Shown here: positions 1 through 10,900 of the stretch, piece after piece
How positions within the stretch are numbered: the stretch's first letter is position 1
Layout of the letters: each line of letters starts with the position of its first letter
NCBI GenBank assembly: GCA_963682055.1
Contig: OY821744.1
Coordinates: 31,720,967-31,784,966 of the forward strand
Reading direction: 5' to 3'
Source: Primula veris
Taxonomy: Eukaryota; Streptophyta; Magnoliopsida; Ericales; Primulaceae
Length of the DNA: 64,000 bases
Position numbers and translations under genes: made by a program
The notes under the pieces: generated by a model
Told to the model about the DNA's origin: nothing
Databases searched by the model: none
Seen by the model: only the letters and a program-made list of their open reading frames with translations

Positions 1-1644
1 CCCATGATGATTTGTTGTAGAACCATCAGTATGTGGTTATCATTAGTTTGAACTTTGAAGCATAGTATTTTTTAGCCCTTGGCCAGCTGAACAGCTTTTT
101 TTGCTGCTTTTTGGCTGTTTTTTCTTCTTCTGCAATCTGATATAATAAATGCTGGCTATCTTGAACGTATTGGAATTATATCATAAACACATGAAGGTAT
201 TAGATGGTGGCCAACTCGATCAAATTTTAGTAATTTTTCCACCAATAGTAAAATTTCAGTGGTCCTGGCACCTAAACGTAAGATGTAGAAATGGGACTCA
301 TTGAAATTAATTAGCTAGACACGTAAAAACTAGATTTACCAATTCCTATGATCCTATCAACTCTGTTTCTAATTCTTCCATGCTTAATAGTTTTGGCATT
401 TCAAGCTTTAAATTGCCAGGACCGACCTAAGCTCGTCCGTTTAAGTCCTCTTTTGACTTTATTCAGAAATTCCTTTTATAAGAAAATAAAATTTAAATTC
501 AGGATTTTCTATATAATATACCTGTGAGAAATTCGCACAGCTTACTTCACAAAATAACAAAACCTAACAAAATATAGTTTCATGTTTTGGGGAGTAACAA
601 TGTTGACTATGATATCAAACGTCACCTCATAAAAAAAAAATAGTTTCCTCAAATTTACAACTCTTTTATGGTCGTCACGCCTAAACGTAAAATGTGTTTT
701 TACTACAATACGCTCATCATATGCAATGCACCATAACCCGTAAAATGTGTTTTTACTACAATACGCTCATTATATGCAGTGCACCATAACCCGACTTATT
801 AATTTATTGTAGTAGATAATTATACTCCCGTATTTCCTAATAACACACATTGCTTTGAAAAACGTGTTATCTAATAATTTGAAACAATTTTACTTCAAAT
901 TCTCCGAAAAGCATGAAAACGTAAAGTTTTCGAACAAAAATCAATTTTCACTTAAATTGGGAGGTAGTAATAGCAAATTTGTTATGATTATATGGTATTT
1001 CAAAAAATAAAGTCAAGATTAGCTAAAATAGTGAAATGGACACTTATTTTGCAACCTAGTCACTGACACAAGACTTGCAAGTTGCAAGTATCTAAATAAA
1101 GGACCTGATAATCACAACTCGTAAATAAAGGGAGTAACCTAACCTAGTATGATAATTAGTTAAAATCACAACTCATAAAGAAAGGGAGTAATATATTAAA
1201 TTTTAATTTACACCCACTGTACTAGTATTTGTTTTCATCTTTATAGCAATTTTGGATAATGATTATTAACTCATAAACTAAGATATTTCCAAAAATAAAA
1301 GTCTAGCTAAAAAAACAATATAAACACTTAAAAAAGTAGTACTATAATATTTGAATTACAGTAGTTTTTCGAGATTATAAGGACTCGATAATCACAATTG
1401 ATAAATAAAGGGGAGTAATATCTTAAATTCTACTTTTAATAAATACTAAGGAGTAGTATTTGTTTTCATCTCAGGTTTCTTCTACTGAGTCACGTAGTAT
1501 ATATATAAAACTAGAGTATCAAATAAATTCATATAAATATATAAAACCAATATTACAAATCCTAATTAAAAACAATCCCCTTAGCTAAATAGGAGTAGAA
1601 ATAAGATTAAATGAGAGAATATTAAGCTCAGGTAAACCTTATAA
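1..1644. other. Non-coding AT-rich flank
   Basis: I see no coding sequence on either strand. The stretch is AT-rich with many stops in all frames. It holds small local duplications: a 53-bp pair near 686-792, and related phrases ending in 'aaagggagtaa' near 1120, 1180 and 1405 that look like diverged copies of one short repeat. Confidence 0.6.
686..792. repeat. Two-copy 53-bp tandem repeat
   Basis: A 53-bp unit starting 'cgtaaaatgtgtttttact' is present twice in direct tandem, at about 686 and 739, with only a few differences. It lies in non-coding DNA and no function is apparent. Confidence 0.8.
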
Positions 1645-1790
1645 GTTATAAATGAGGTTAGATTTTTATACTACACTTTTTCTGAAAAAACGCACAAACC
1701 GTAAAAAAAATTTACGGTCTACAGTGTTTTTATGCAAACCGTACATTTAATGTACGGTTTGCATGTAATTTTTTTTTCTTTTTTTTTTTT

Positions 1791-2400
1791 TGTAATTTCA
1801 ATTTGTAAAATAGGAAAAATATATAAAATATGCAAATCCATAATTCACTTAGCTATATATAATTGTTTGTTGTTTGTTTATATTAATTATAGAAATTATA
1901 ATAATTGTTGATATTTGTCCCATTTTTTGCATTATTTATTTTTTTTGTGTAATTTCAATTTGTAAAATAGGAAAAAATATATAAAATATGCAAATCCATA
2001 ATTCACTTAGCTATATATAATTGTTTGTTGTTTGTTTATATTAATTATACAAATTATAATAATTGTTGATATTTGTCCCATTTTTGCATTATTTTTTTAT
2101 TTTTTTGTAATTTCAATTTGTAAAATAAGAAAAAATATATAAAATATGCAAATCCATAATTCACTTAGCTATATATAATTGTTTGTTGTTTGTTTATATT
2201 AATTATACAAATTATAATAATTGTTGATATTTGTCCCATTTTTGCATTATTTTTTTATTTTTTTGTAATTTCAATTTGTAAAATAAGAAAAAATATATAA
2301 AATATGCAAATCTATAATTCACTTAGCTATATATAATTGTTTGTTGTTTGTTTATATTAATTATAAAAATTATAATAATTGTTGATATTTGTCCCATTTA
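1791..2400. repeat. 157-bp tandem repeat, about 3.9 copies
   Basis: A unit of 157-158 bp beginning 'tgtaatttcaatttgtaaaa' starts at 1791, 1948, 2106 and 2264. About 1.5 copies occur in inverted orientation at 4421-4650 near the other end of the element. The array therefore extends the element's inverted-repeat structure, with more copies on the left arm than on the right. Confidence 0.85.
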
Positions 2401-2437
2401 ATAAAAAAATTAGGGTTTTTATTCAAATTTGTGTTAT

Positions 2438-3714
2438 TTATATATTTATTACTAATGGTTTGGTTATGATGAGATCCCCGTAAGGTTGCCACACTATCTG
2501 TTATCAGCAAAAGTAGAATATAAAAACAATTGTTTAAAAATACTAGTAATAAATTGTGCGAACATAAGACCAATGCAAACATATACAACATATAATACGT
2601 AAGTTACATATAATACGAAAGTTAAAATTTACCTGTTCAGGCGACATATTGTCAAACTGGTCACGTATGTGGACCACATTATGTCCGTACACATATGGCG
2701 TAACGTTAGTTTGCCTCCACATCTTCCATCTGTAATATACAAACAAAACCCGATAAACAATAAATATAACCGGCAGGTACGTAAATGATAGATGACACAA
2801 TAATATAAAAACGGAAATCCAATACAAAAACTAAATAAATATCATACCTGTAACCGAGGGGGAACCTAGGCCAGCCCGCAGGTGGCTCGATATCTTCCGG
2901 CAGCTCTTCACATGGTCTAACCGGCAGTAGTCTGGTAATCGCCCACATATCCAGAAACATCACCGCCCCGCTTACTCCGCTTGTCTTACAACGTACCACC
3001 CTGCATAAATTAGCCTCTAACCAGGCCAGAAGAGCTGATCCCCAACTATACTCAGCACATGTGTCAAAATCCTCTAGAAATGGCAGAGGCCAGAGTGGAA
3101 TCTGATCACTGCTCTTATCCGAAAACACATGTGCCCCCAGTAATAATAGCATGGCAGCCCTAGACTGATATAGCAAACGATCATCAGTAGGGTTGGGGGG
3201 TAATTCACCGAAGGTGTGTAACATCTAACCAAGTGTAACTGTCAAACAGTTTCTATCGACTTCATGGTCAGCAGGTCTAACACCCAACAAACTCTCAATC
3301 ATATCCAACCTGCTCGCCTTCGTGTCATTCCGCTCCGACCGGGTAACAGCAAGACCATCAACCCTGAGACCAAGCATAATCTCTACATCCTGTAAAGATA
3401 TCCCCAACTCTCCACCGACAAAATGGAACGTGTGCGACTCATCACGCCACCTATCAACTAAGGCTGTAACCAAGCCTCGGTCTACGGTATAATTACCTAT
3501 ACTGTAGATACCAAAAAAACCAGCCCTAATGATATTCTGAACTACCCTTTCAGGCGTCGGTATCTGCCAACTATAATTATAAACCCTAATCTTATTGGCA
3601 TCTCCTCTACCCGCTTCTCTGCCAGCATTCCAAGTCTGATTAGAAATGTGACCGGTCTGTCGTAAAATACCCAATCTGCCTTTAATATGTGGACCGGGTC
3701 TGCTGGGTCTGCCA
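2438..3714 (-). pseudogene. Plant mobile domain (PMD/MAIN-like) gene, damaged
   Basis: Three exons can be traced: 3674 (or 3714) to 2848, 2729-2633 and 2497-2438. The introns of 118 and 135 nt have GT-AG ends and keep the frame. The conceptual product shows PMD landmarks in order: 'IIRAGFFGIYSIG', 'LVDRWRDESHTFHF' with 'GELGISLQDVEIMLGLRVDG', then 'LPLWPLPFLEDFDT'-like and 'WGSALLAWL' segments, 'IRDQFDNMSPEQ', and 'VWQPYGD' right after the second intron. These are typical of the aminotransferase-like plant mobile domain family, whose plant members are linked to transposons and, as MAIN/MAIL1, to silencing. Damage: an in-frame TAG at 3225-3227 splits the domain. The only upstream ATG (3714) is in another frame, so a frameshift near 3680 is needed to use it. 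The reading ends at 2438, soon after the WQPY motif. Confidence 0.75.
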
Positions 3715-3719
3715 TCCTA

Positions 3720-4410
3720 ACTATGATAACCAAATATAACTCAATTAATGATAACCAAAAAATGATAACATAACCAATTAATAACCAATTAATGATAACC
3801 AAACAATGATAACTCAATGATAACCAATTAATGATAACCAATTAATGATAATCAAACAATGATAACTCAATTATAACCAATTAATGATAACCAAACAATG
3901 ATAACTCAATTATAACCAATTAATGATAACCAAACAATGATAACCAAACAATCATAACCAAACACACATTTTTTCATAAACCAAACAATAATAATTCAAT
4001 TTTTTAATCATAACCGAACACACATTTTTTCATAAACCAAACAATAATAATTCAATTTTTTAATCGTAACCAAACACACATTTTTTCATAAACCAAACAA
4101 TAATAATTCAATTTTTTAATCATAACCAAACACACATTTTTTCATAAACCAAACAATAATAATTCAATTTTTTACGCATAACCAAACACACATTTTTTCA
4201 TAAACCAAACAATAATAATTCAATTTTTTTATCATAACCAAACACACATTTTTTCATAAACCAAACAATAATAATTCAATTTTTTAATCATAACCAAACA
4301 CACATTTAATCATAAACCAAACAATAATAATTCAATTTTTTAATCATAACCAAACACATTTAATCATAACCAAACACATTTAATCATAAACCAAACAATA
4401 ATAACTCAAT
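3720..4410. repeat. Short-period tandem repeats upstream of the PMD gene
   Basis: From 3720 to about 3955 the phrase 'aaccaattaatgataacc' and variants recur every 20-40 bp. From about 3955 to 4410 a unit of about 56 bp ('aaccaaacacacattttttc' plus 'ataaaccaaacaataataat') repeats about seven times. The array fills the space between the PMD gene's 5' end and the right inverted repeat. Confidence 0.85.
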
Positions 4411-4676
4411 TTTTATATTTTATATAGTTAAGTGAATTATGGATTTGCATATTTTATATATTTTTTCCTATTTTACAAATTGAAATTACACAAAAAAAAT
4501 AAATAATGCAAAAAATGGGACAAATATCAACAATTATTATAATTTCTATAATTAATATAAACAAACAACAAACAATTATATATAGCTAAGTGAATTATGG
4601 ATTTGCATATTTTATATATTTTTCCTATTTTACAAATTGAAATTACAAAAAAAAAAAAAAAAAAAAAAAATTACAT

Positions 4677-4783
4677 GAAAACCGTACATTTAATGTACGG
4701 TTTGCAAAAATACATGCAAACCGTACATTAAATGTACGGTTTGCATGTATTTTTGCAAACCGTACATTAAATGTACGGTTTGC
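4677..4783. repeat. Three palindromic subterminal repeats
   Basis: A near-perfect palindrome of about 29 bp, with arms 'gcaaaccgtacatt' and 'aatgtacggtttgc', occurs three times here. One copy is at 1733-1767 near the other end of the Mutator-like element. Palindromes just inside the termini could serve as transposase-binding sites or as hairpin sources of small RNA. That role is inferred. Confidence 0.8.
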
Positions 4784-4865
4784 ATAAAAACACTGTAGAC
4801 CGTAAATTTTTTTTACGGTTTGTGCGTTTTTTCAGAAAAAGTGTAGTATAAAAATCCAACCTCGT

Positions 4866-4873
4866 TATAAATA
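4866..4873 (+). promoter_or_regulatory. Candidate TATA box of the G3BP-like gene
   Basis: TATAAATA lies 120 bp upstream of the start codon at 4993 and overlaps the right-hand target duplication of the Mutator-like element (4864-4872). Because the target was duplicated, a TATAAAT copy remains on both sides of the insertion, and the gene keeps one next to it. The spacing fits a plant core promoter with a short 5' UTR. No transcription start can be proven here. Confidence 0.45.
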
Positions 4874-4992
4874 CCTTCCTTGTTTTTTTTTATATTATTT
4901 ATATCTCTGTACTATAATTTTATAATCCAATTTATATATTAAAATCTCAACTTAACTGATAATTTGTAGGGATTTATTTTCAGCGATCAATA

Positions 4993-7900
4993 ATGGCGGA
5001 AGATGACGTACAATTACCACTCTCACCAAAACTCGTACGTATTTATTATTAAAATTTTAAATGTTTATTTTGTTTTTGATGTATTTAGGTGCATTGTGTT
5101 TTAAGCTTGTTTGTTTGCTGTTTCTAAGCTCCACATATTATTTTAGTTTTTTTTTTTTTGGTTTTTTATAATAATCTTGTACTCTTAAGTGCTGTTTTTA
5201 TTTTTTTTTAGCAATAATTGTATGTATTCATCAATTTATTTCGGCTTATTTTTGTTGTTTGTTTGCTGTTTCTAAGCTCCACAGATGATTTTAGTGTCTT
5301 TTTTATTTTATTTTAATAATCGTGTCTAACTGCAGTTTAATATTTTTTTAGCACTAATTTGATGTAATTATCAATGTATTTCGGTTTATTGTTATTTGTT
5401 TGCTGTTTCTAAGCTCCACAGATTATTTTTAGTTTTTTTTATAATCTTGTCTAACTGCTGATTTTATATTTTTGTATGTATTCATTAATATATTTCGGTT
5501 TATTTTGTTGTTTGTTTGCTGTTTCTAAGCTCCACATACGACTTTTTTTAATAATTTTTTTTATATAATAATCTTGTCTAAGTGCTGTTTTTATTTTTTT
5601 AGCACTAATTGTATGTAATCATTAATATATTTCGGTTTATTTTGTTGTTTGTTTGCTGTTTTTAAGCCCCACAGTTGATATTTTTTGTCCTTTTTATTTT
5701 GTTATAACCTTGTTTAACTGCTGTTTTTATATTATTTTTAGCACTAATTGTATGTATTCATTAATATAATTCGGTTTATTTTGTTGTTTGTTTTCTGTTT
5801 TTAAGCCCCACAATTGAATTTTTTTTTGTCTTTTATATACTATTTTTTAATAATCTTGTCTAACTGCAGTTTTTATCTTTTTAGCACTAATTATATGTAT
5901 TCATCAATTTATTTCGATGTATTTTGTTTGTACTGTGTAAGGGTTGATTGAGTTAAGCTTGTTTGTATGCAGCTTTTAAGCTTTATAATTGATTTTAGTT
6001 GTGTATCGTTTTTTTCTTGGCGTATAGAAGGACGAGAGATGAGATAAAAATTGTAACTGTAGTTTTTAGTTTTTCAGCACAGTTTGTATGTATAAATCAA
6101 TATAATTGTTTTCTTTATGCTGTGGAACGATGGATTGAGTTAACCTTAATTAATTGCAGCTCTCGAGCTTTACACTTGTTTTTTTTCATATACATATTTT
6201 TTCGCGAATCTAAGGATGCATGAGAGAAAAACACTGCAACTGCAGTTTTTAACCTTGTTTAACAGCGCAAATCATATTTATGCATCGAAATATTTGGATT
6301 TAATTTGTTTGTGTTGTGTAAGTGTGGATAAAGTTAAGCTCGTTCGATTGCAACTTTTAACCTCCACAGTCTATACTTTTTTAGCACAAATTGTATTTAT
6401 AAATCAATATAATTGGATTTGTTTGTTGATGCTGTTTAAGGGTGGATTGAGTTACGCTTGTTTGGTTGCAGCTTTTAAACTCAATGGTTGATTCTAATGC
6501 GGTTTGGTTTATTTTTTTTCATTATTTGACTTATACAAGGATGAAAGTTGAGAAAAAAATAACGTGCATAACAAAACCATCAAAGTGATTAATGCTTACC
6601 TCGAAATTAGATCCTCAATAGTAAGATGATAATGATTAATAACTTAAATCAAGTCGGAAATTGTGAAACCGTTTGGGGATAACGGACAAGTGTGAAGCTA
6701 AGGTGTTTTTGTGTGCTGCTATTATTCGAGCTAGTAGCGCTTCCTTTTGGGGAAAGGATCCATTTAAAGTTTTTTTTTGTACTAACTGAAGGATTGCTTG
6801 TTTACAGATTTTAAGTTCAATTGCTATTATTTCCGCACTATATATGGCTGTCTAGATTGATTGTTTTCTGTTTCTGAACTTAAAAATTAAAGAAAATATA
6901 TAAAAAGGGGCGAATCTATTTTTTTCTAAAACCTCAATTAAACCAGTGTAGTGGTTAAATTTTATGGACCGTAGAGTTAAGATTTAACTCCTACTATATT
7001 AAGGTTAATTTATCGGGGTATGTATCTGTCGCCAAAATGTCTATGTAAGGGGTTTTAGGTTTATGCTCAAGTTGTGCGTGTAAAATATTTTGTTATCCTT
7101 TCATTGTGGCCTGTAATTGTAATTTCGAGGTAGAGTGGTGATTGTCTGATTGAAGATTTGAATCTGCTTCATTTTCCGGTGACAGCTTAAGTTGATGGTG
7201 TTAGGTATTTTTATATCAGAAAAAATATTTTAGTTTGTCTGGTTGTGGTTTACCATGGTGAATTTAAGGTAGTTTTGTGATTAAGTTCTCCTCATATCTG
7301 CGGTTATAGGTTGGTGATTCCTTTGTTCAACAGTACTACGCTACACTTAACCAATCGCCGGAGCATCTTTATCACTTTTATCATGACACGAGTACGCTCA
7401 CTCGCCCTGAAACTAATGGCCCTACGAGCCTCACAACAACAATGCAGGTTAGCTTTTATTTGTATAAATATAAGTTTAAATATCTTTTGGATTGTAGACT
7501 GAATTTTTCGCTGTTTTAATTTATGGGTTTCTTATCAGTGATTTATAACTAGGGTTACCTACAGTTGTATTCACTAAAGTATAATTAGATCCGGTTTGTA
7601 TAAGAATAATCTACAAAGTTAGCAATTAATAGGAGAATATTAGATTTCTAGACATTTTATTACACTTGGTGTACTTGATCGAAATAATCATAGGCTGGGG
7701 TACTAATTAGTTGTGGAAACAAGTTTCTCAAACACTTCTGTCACATATTTTGTATTTTCTAATATGTTCACTATTCTATCACATTTTCTGCTTTAGTTCC
7801 CCATTTTTTTTACTTATAAATTGTGTACGAAAGCAAAAAAATTATTAGGCTGGTGTACTTATTGTTATATTTTGTAGGTTGGTGTACTAATTTGAAATGT

Positions 7901-10900
7901 GATAATACGTAAACTGTACTTTACCCTTATAAATTATCAATAGTTAGATTGAAGAAAATGACTTGTTTTTCAAATTTTTCATCCCTATGTAAGAACCGGT
8001 TTGAAGACATTTGTCACAGTGGATATACTCAGTATTGGAAGCTTGACAAGACATATTACGTTGAATGGGTTTCTTTCACATTATGCAACATGTAGTTTTT
8101 TTTAATATAATTTATGCAACATGTAGTTATTCAGTATTGAACTGGTGCTCTATGTAGTTATTACTAATAGCGTATTCTCTTCCCTGCTACAGGGAGCACA
8201 TCTGTTTTTAAGCTATCAAAATTTCTTTATCCATCTATTCCATCATTTATAAGTGCATTACGCAGTAAATACTTAGTTTACTTGTCTTTCCATGTTTGTT
8301 GGTACTCAACATACAGGCAATAAAGGAAAAAATGGTGTCATTTAATTCTGGTAACTTCACATTAGAAATTAAATCAGTCGACGCACAAACATCTTTTCAC
8401 GAAGGAGTCCACATGGTAGTAACCGGGAATATGAAATGTAGAAACGACAATACCGACCGATATTTCACTCAGTCTTTCTTCCTTGCGCCACAAGAAAAAG
8501 GCTACTTTGTTCTGAACGATATTTTCCGTTTTGTGGGTGATTCAAATGACGACATAAGTTCTAGTCCTGTTGAGGATGTTTTGTGTCCTCCCACACCAGA
8601 ACACGGTGAGATTTTTCATTTCCCACTCCATGCTCTTTATTGTGCACACTCCCCATGCATTATATGAATTTTACAACATACCCCCATATCCAACTTCGAA
8701 ATCTAATGACTTTGCATTTCGTGGTCTGTTTTGGATAATTCATGTTCCAATTTTTTTTTTTTGGAGTTCCATGTAAGCAATGGAATGCCGGTTGACACCA
8801 TTTTATTGTAAATAAAGTACAACGTTCTGTGTAAATAAATCTTAATTTTGTTGAATTTATCTGTAGAACTTTTTCTTTAACACCAATCTGAAAATGCAAA
8901 GATATTAACCAATACATGTATTAAAAAACATTGTTCCACAATAGATCATGTGTTTTATTTTATACCAATTTAAAATTGATTGTGGGGATTGTTAGCAGAA
9001 ATTAGTACATGGGTATATTTCTATCAACCGAAATTTATTGTTGTAATTTGCAAAACAAACATAGTATGTTGGAATTATCTGTATTTTACCTATTTACTAA
9101 TTATTATTATCTTTTTTTCCAGATCATTCGCCTGGGCAGGAGATTTCTGATTCTAAAGAAACTACGGAGATAAAGGAGGTTTTGTGGGAAGAAAAAAATA
9201 AACCTTTTGATGTGGAACAAGCTTTAGAATCTCAAGAGGAGGTTTTATCGGTGCCTGAAATTGTTAATGAAATACCCAATGATACCAACCTGGTTGCTAT
9301 ATCTTCCTCTGAAATTGTGGATGTGCCAAAAAAAACTTATGCTTCTATTGTAAGGGGCCATAGTTTTAGTATAGAATCACTGTATTTTTTTCCTTATAAA
9401 ACCTTAATGATTAATTTCATCTTCAGTTCCCAAAAGTACAATCTTCGTCCTAGTTTTGTCCTTATATTTTTGTATTAAGAAAATCTAGTATCCACTCTTT
9501 AGGAATTGTGCGTTTTTAAATCCCTTAACCTGACGTCGTTAGTTTTCCCGTTAAGCACATGCATTTAATATGCATTTTAAAAAGGTTCTTTCTACTTAAT
9601 CCTGTTTTCTCTTTAAACTTCGTATCTAAATCCTATTTAAACTTGATTCCCGCCGTGTTAGATTTAGGGACAAAAGGCACAGTTTGTATTTTGTTAAATT
9701 TTAGGACGAAAACTGCGAACTACGAATGTCTATGGCCAAAAGTACAAGATAGAACATAGTTAATGGACTAAACTTGAAATTAACTCAAGACGGAATGGGT
9801 GTAAGATTGGTTTTTTCCCTTCAGTTCTTGTCTCGATGTGCATTGAACATAGAATAACTTCAAATTTGTTTAATTCTTTTAAGGTAACGATGATGAAGGG
9901 AAATGTCAAGCCATTTTCTTCTCCTGCACCGGTTCTCCGAAAGCCTGTTATGAAGACTCAAGAACAAGTCAATCTTGTCCCAGTTTCAATATCACCGACT
10001 GAGACACAAGTTACTGGTTCAGATTCCACGGAAAATGCAAAAATTCCAGAGAGTGAAGGTATGCTCAGTCAGAATGTTGTTCAGTTCATGCTGGAAATTA
10101 TTTTTATCATTTAGTCTGACATCTCCCTCTCCCCCATTTTTTTGGTAGCCGACGGTTTCTCAATTTTCGTTAAAGGACTTCCTGTGAATGTCACGATTGC
10201 TCAACTTGAAGAGGAATTCAAGAGGTTTGGAACTGTAAAAAGTGGTGGTATTCAAGTAAAAAACAACAGAGTATGCATCTTGTGTATTACTGTTACAAGT
10301 CTAATATTTCCATTAGTTTATATTGCTTCTTCATTGTTTAACTTTTTCTTTATGGATTAAGCAGGGATTTTGTTTTGGGTTTGTGGAGTTTGAGGTGTCA
10401 GGTGCTGTTCAACAAGCAATTGAGGTACTTTCGTATTCGATTGTTTTTTCTCCAAATATATGTATGTCTTTCTCTTTGGAAGGTACTAAAATCGTATTCT
10501 ACTTCCAGTTGTTGAAATTCGACTTATTTATGTGTTGTTTTTCGTGGTTTGCAGACATTCTTTGCTAATCATTATTTTGGTTTATATTTCTGTAATTTAT
10601 TATATTTACACCTGACTGCATTTATTTCTCTGCTAAATGCGTAACCAATTTTATTTTTTGAACATAAATATGTGGAATCTTGTATCTGAGTGTAATTTCT
10701 GGTTTTCCTGGACTGTTGTTTTCCAAAATCTACGTTCTATTGCTTCGATATATTTCTCGCTGCTACATGTACTTGGGTGTCTAGGGACCCTACATATTTG
10801 TTCTTCATCACTTGTGTCTTCTTTCTCCCTCTTGATCTTGTTGCTTTTGTGTTGCTTCTTGTTCGAGTCTTCTCTATACAGAGTGTCTAAACGGAACAAT

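Larger units (their letters stand above)
1654..4863. mobile_element. Mutator-like element carrying a PMD gene
   Basis: The two ends are inverted copies of each other: 'gaggttagatttttatacta' at 1654 matches the reverse complement of the sequence ending at 4863, with similarity running inward for well over 150 bp. A perfect 9-bp direct duplication, gttataaat, flanks it at 1645-1653 and 4864-4872. Long terminal inverted repeats with a 9-bp duplication are the hallmark of Mutator-like elements. Inside are palindromic subterminal repeats, a 157-bp tandem repeat that recurs inverted at the other end, and a damaged plant-mobile-domain gene on the minus strand. No MURA-type transposase is present, so it is inferred to be non-autonomous. 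PMD genes are known passengers of such elements. Confidence 0.85.

Noticed and set aside
2370..2591. Small minus-strand frame at the end of the PMD gene
   Set aside because: It mixes intron, the WQPY exon in another frame and repeat sequence, and has no protein features of its own.
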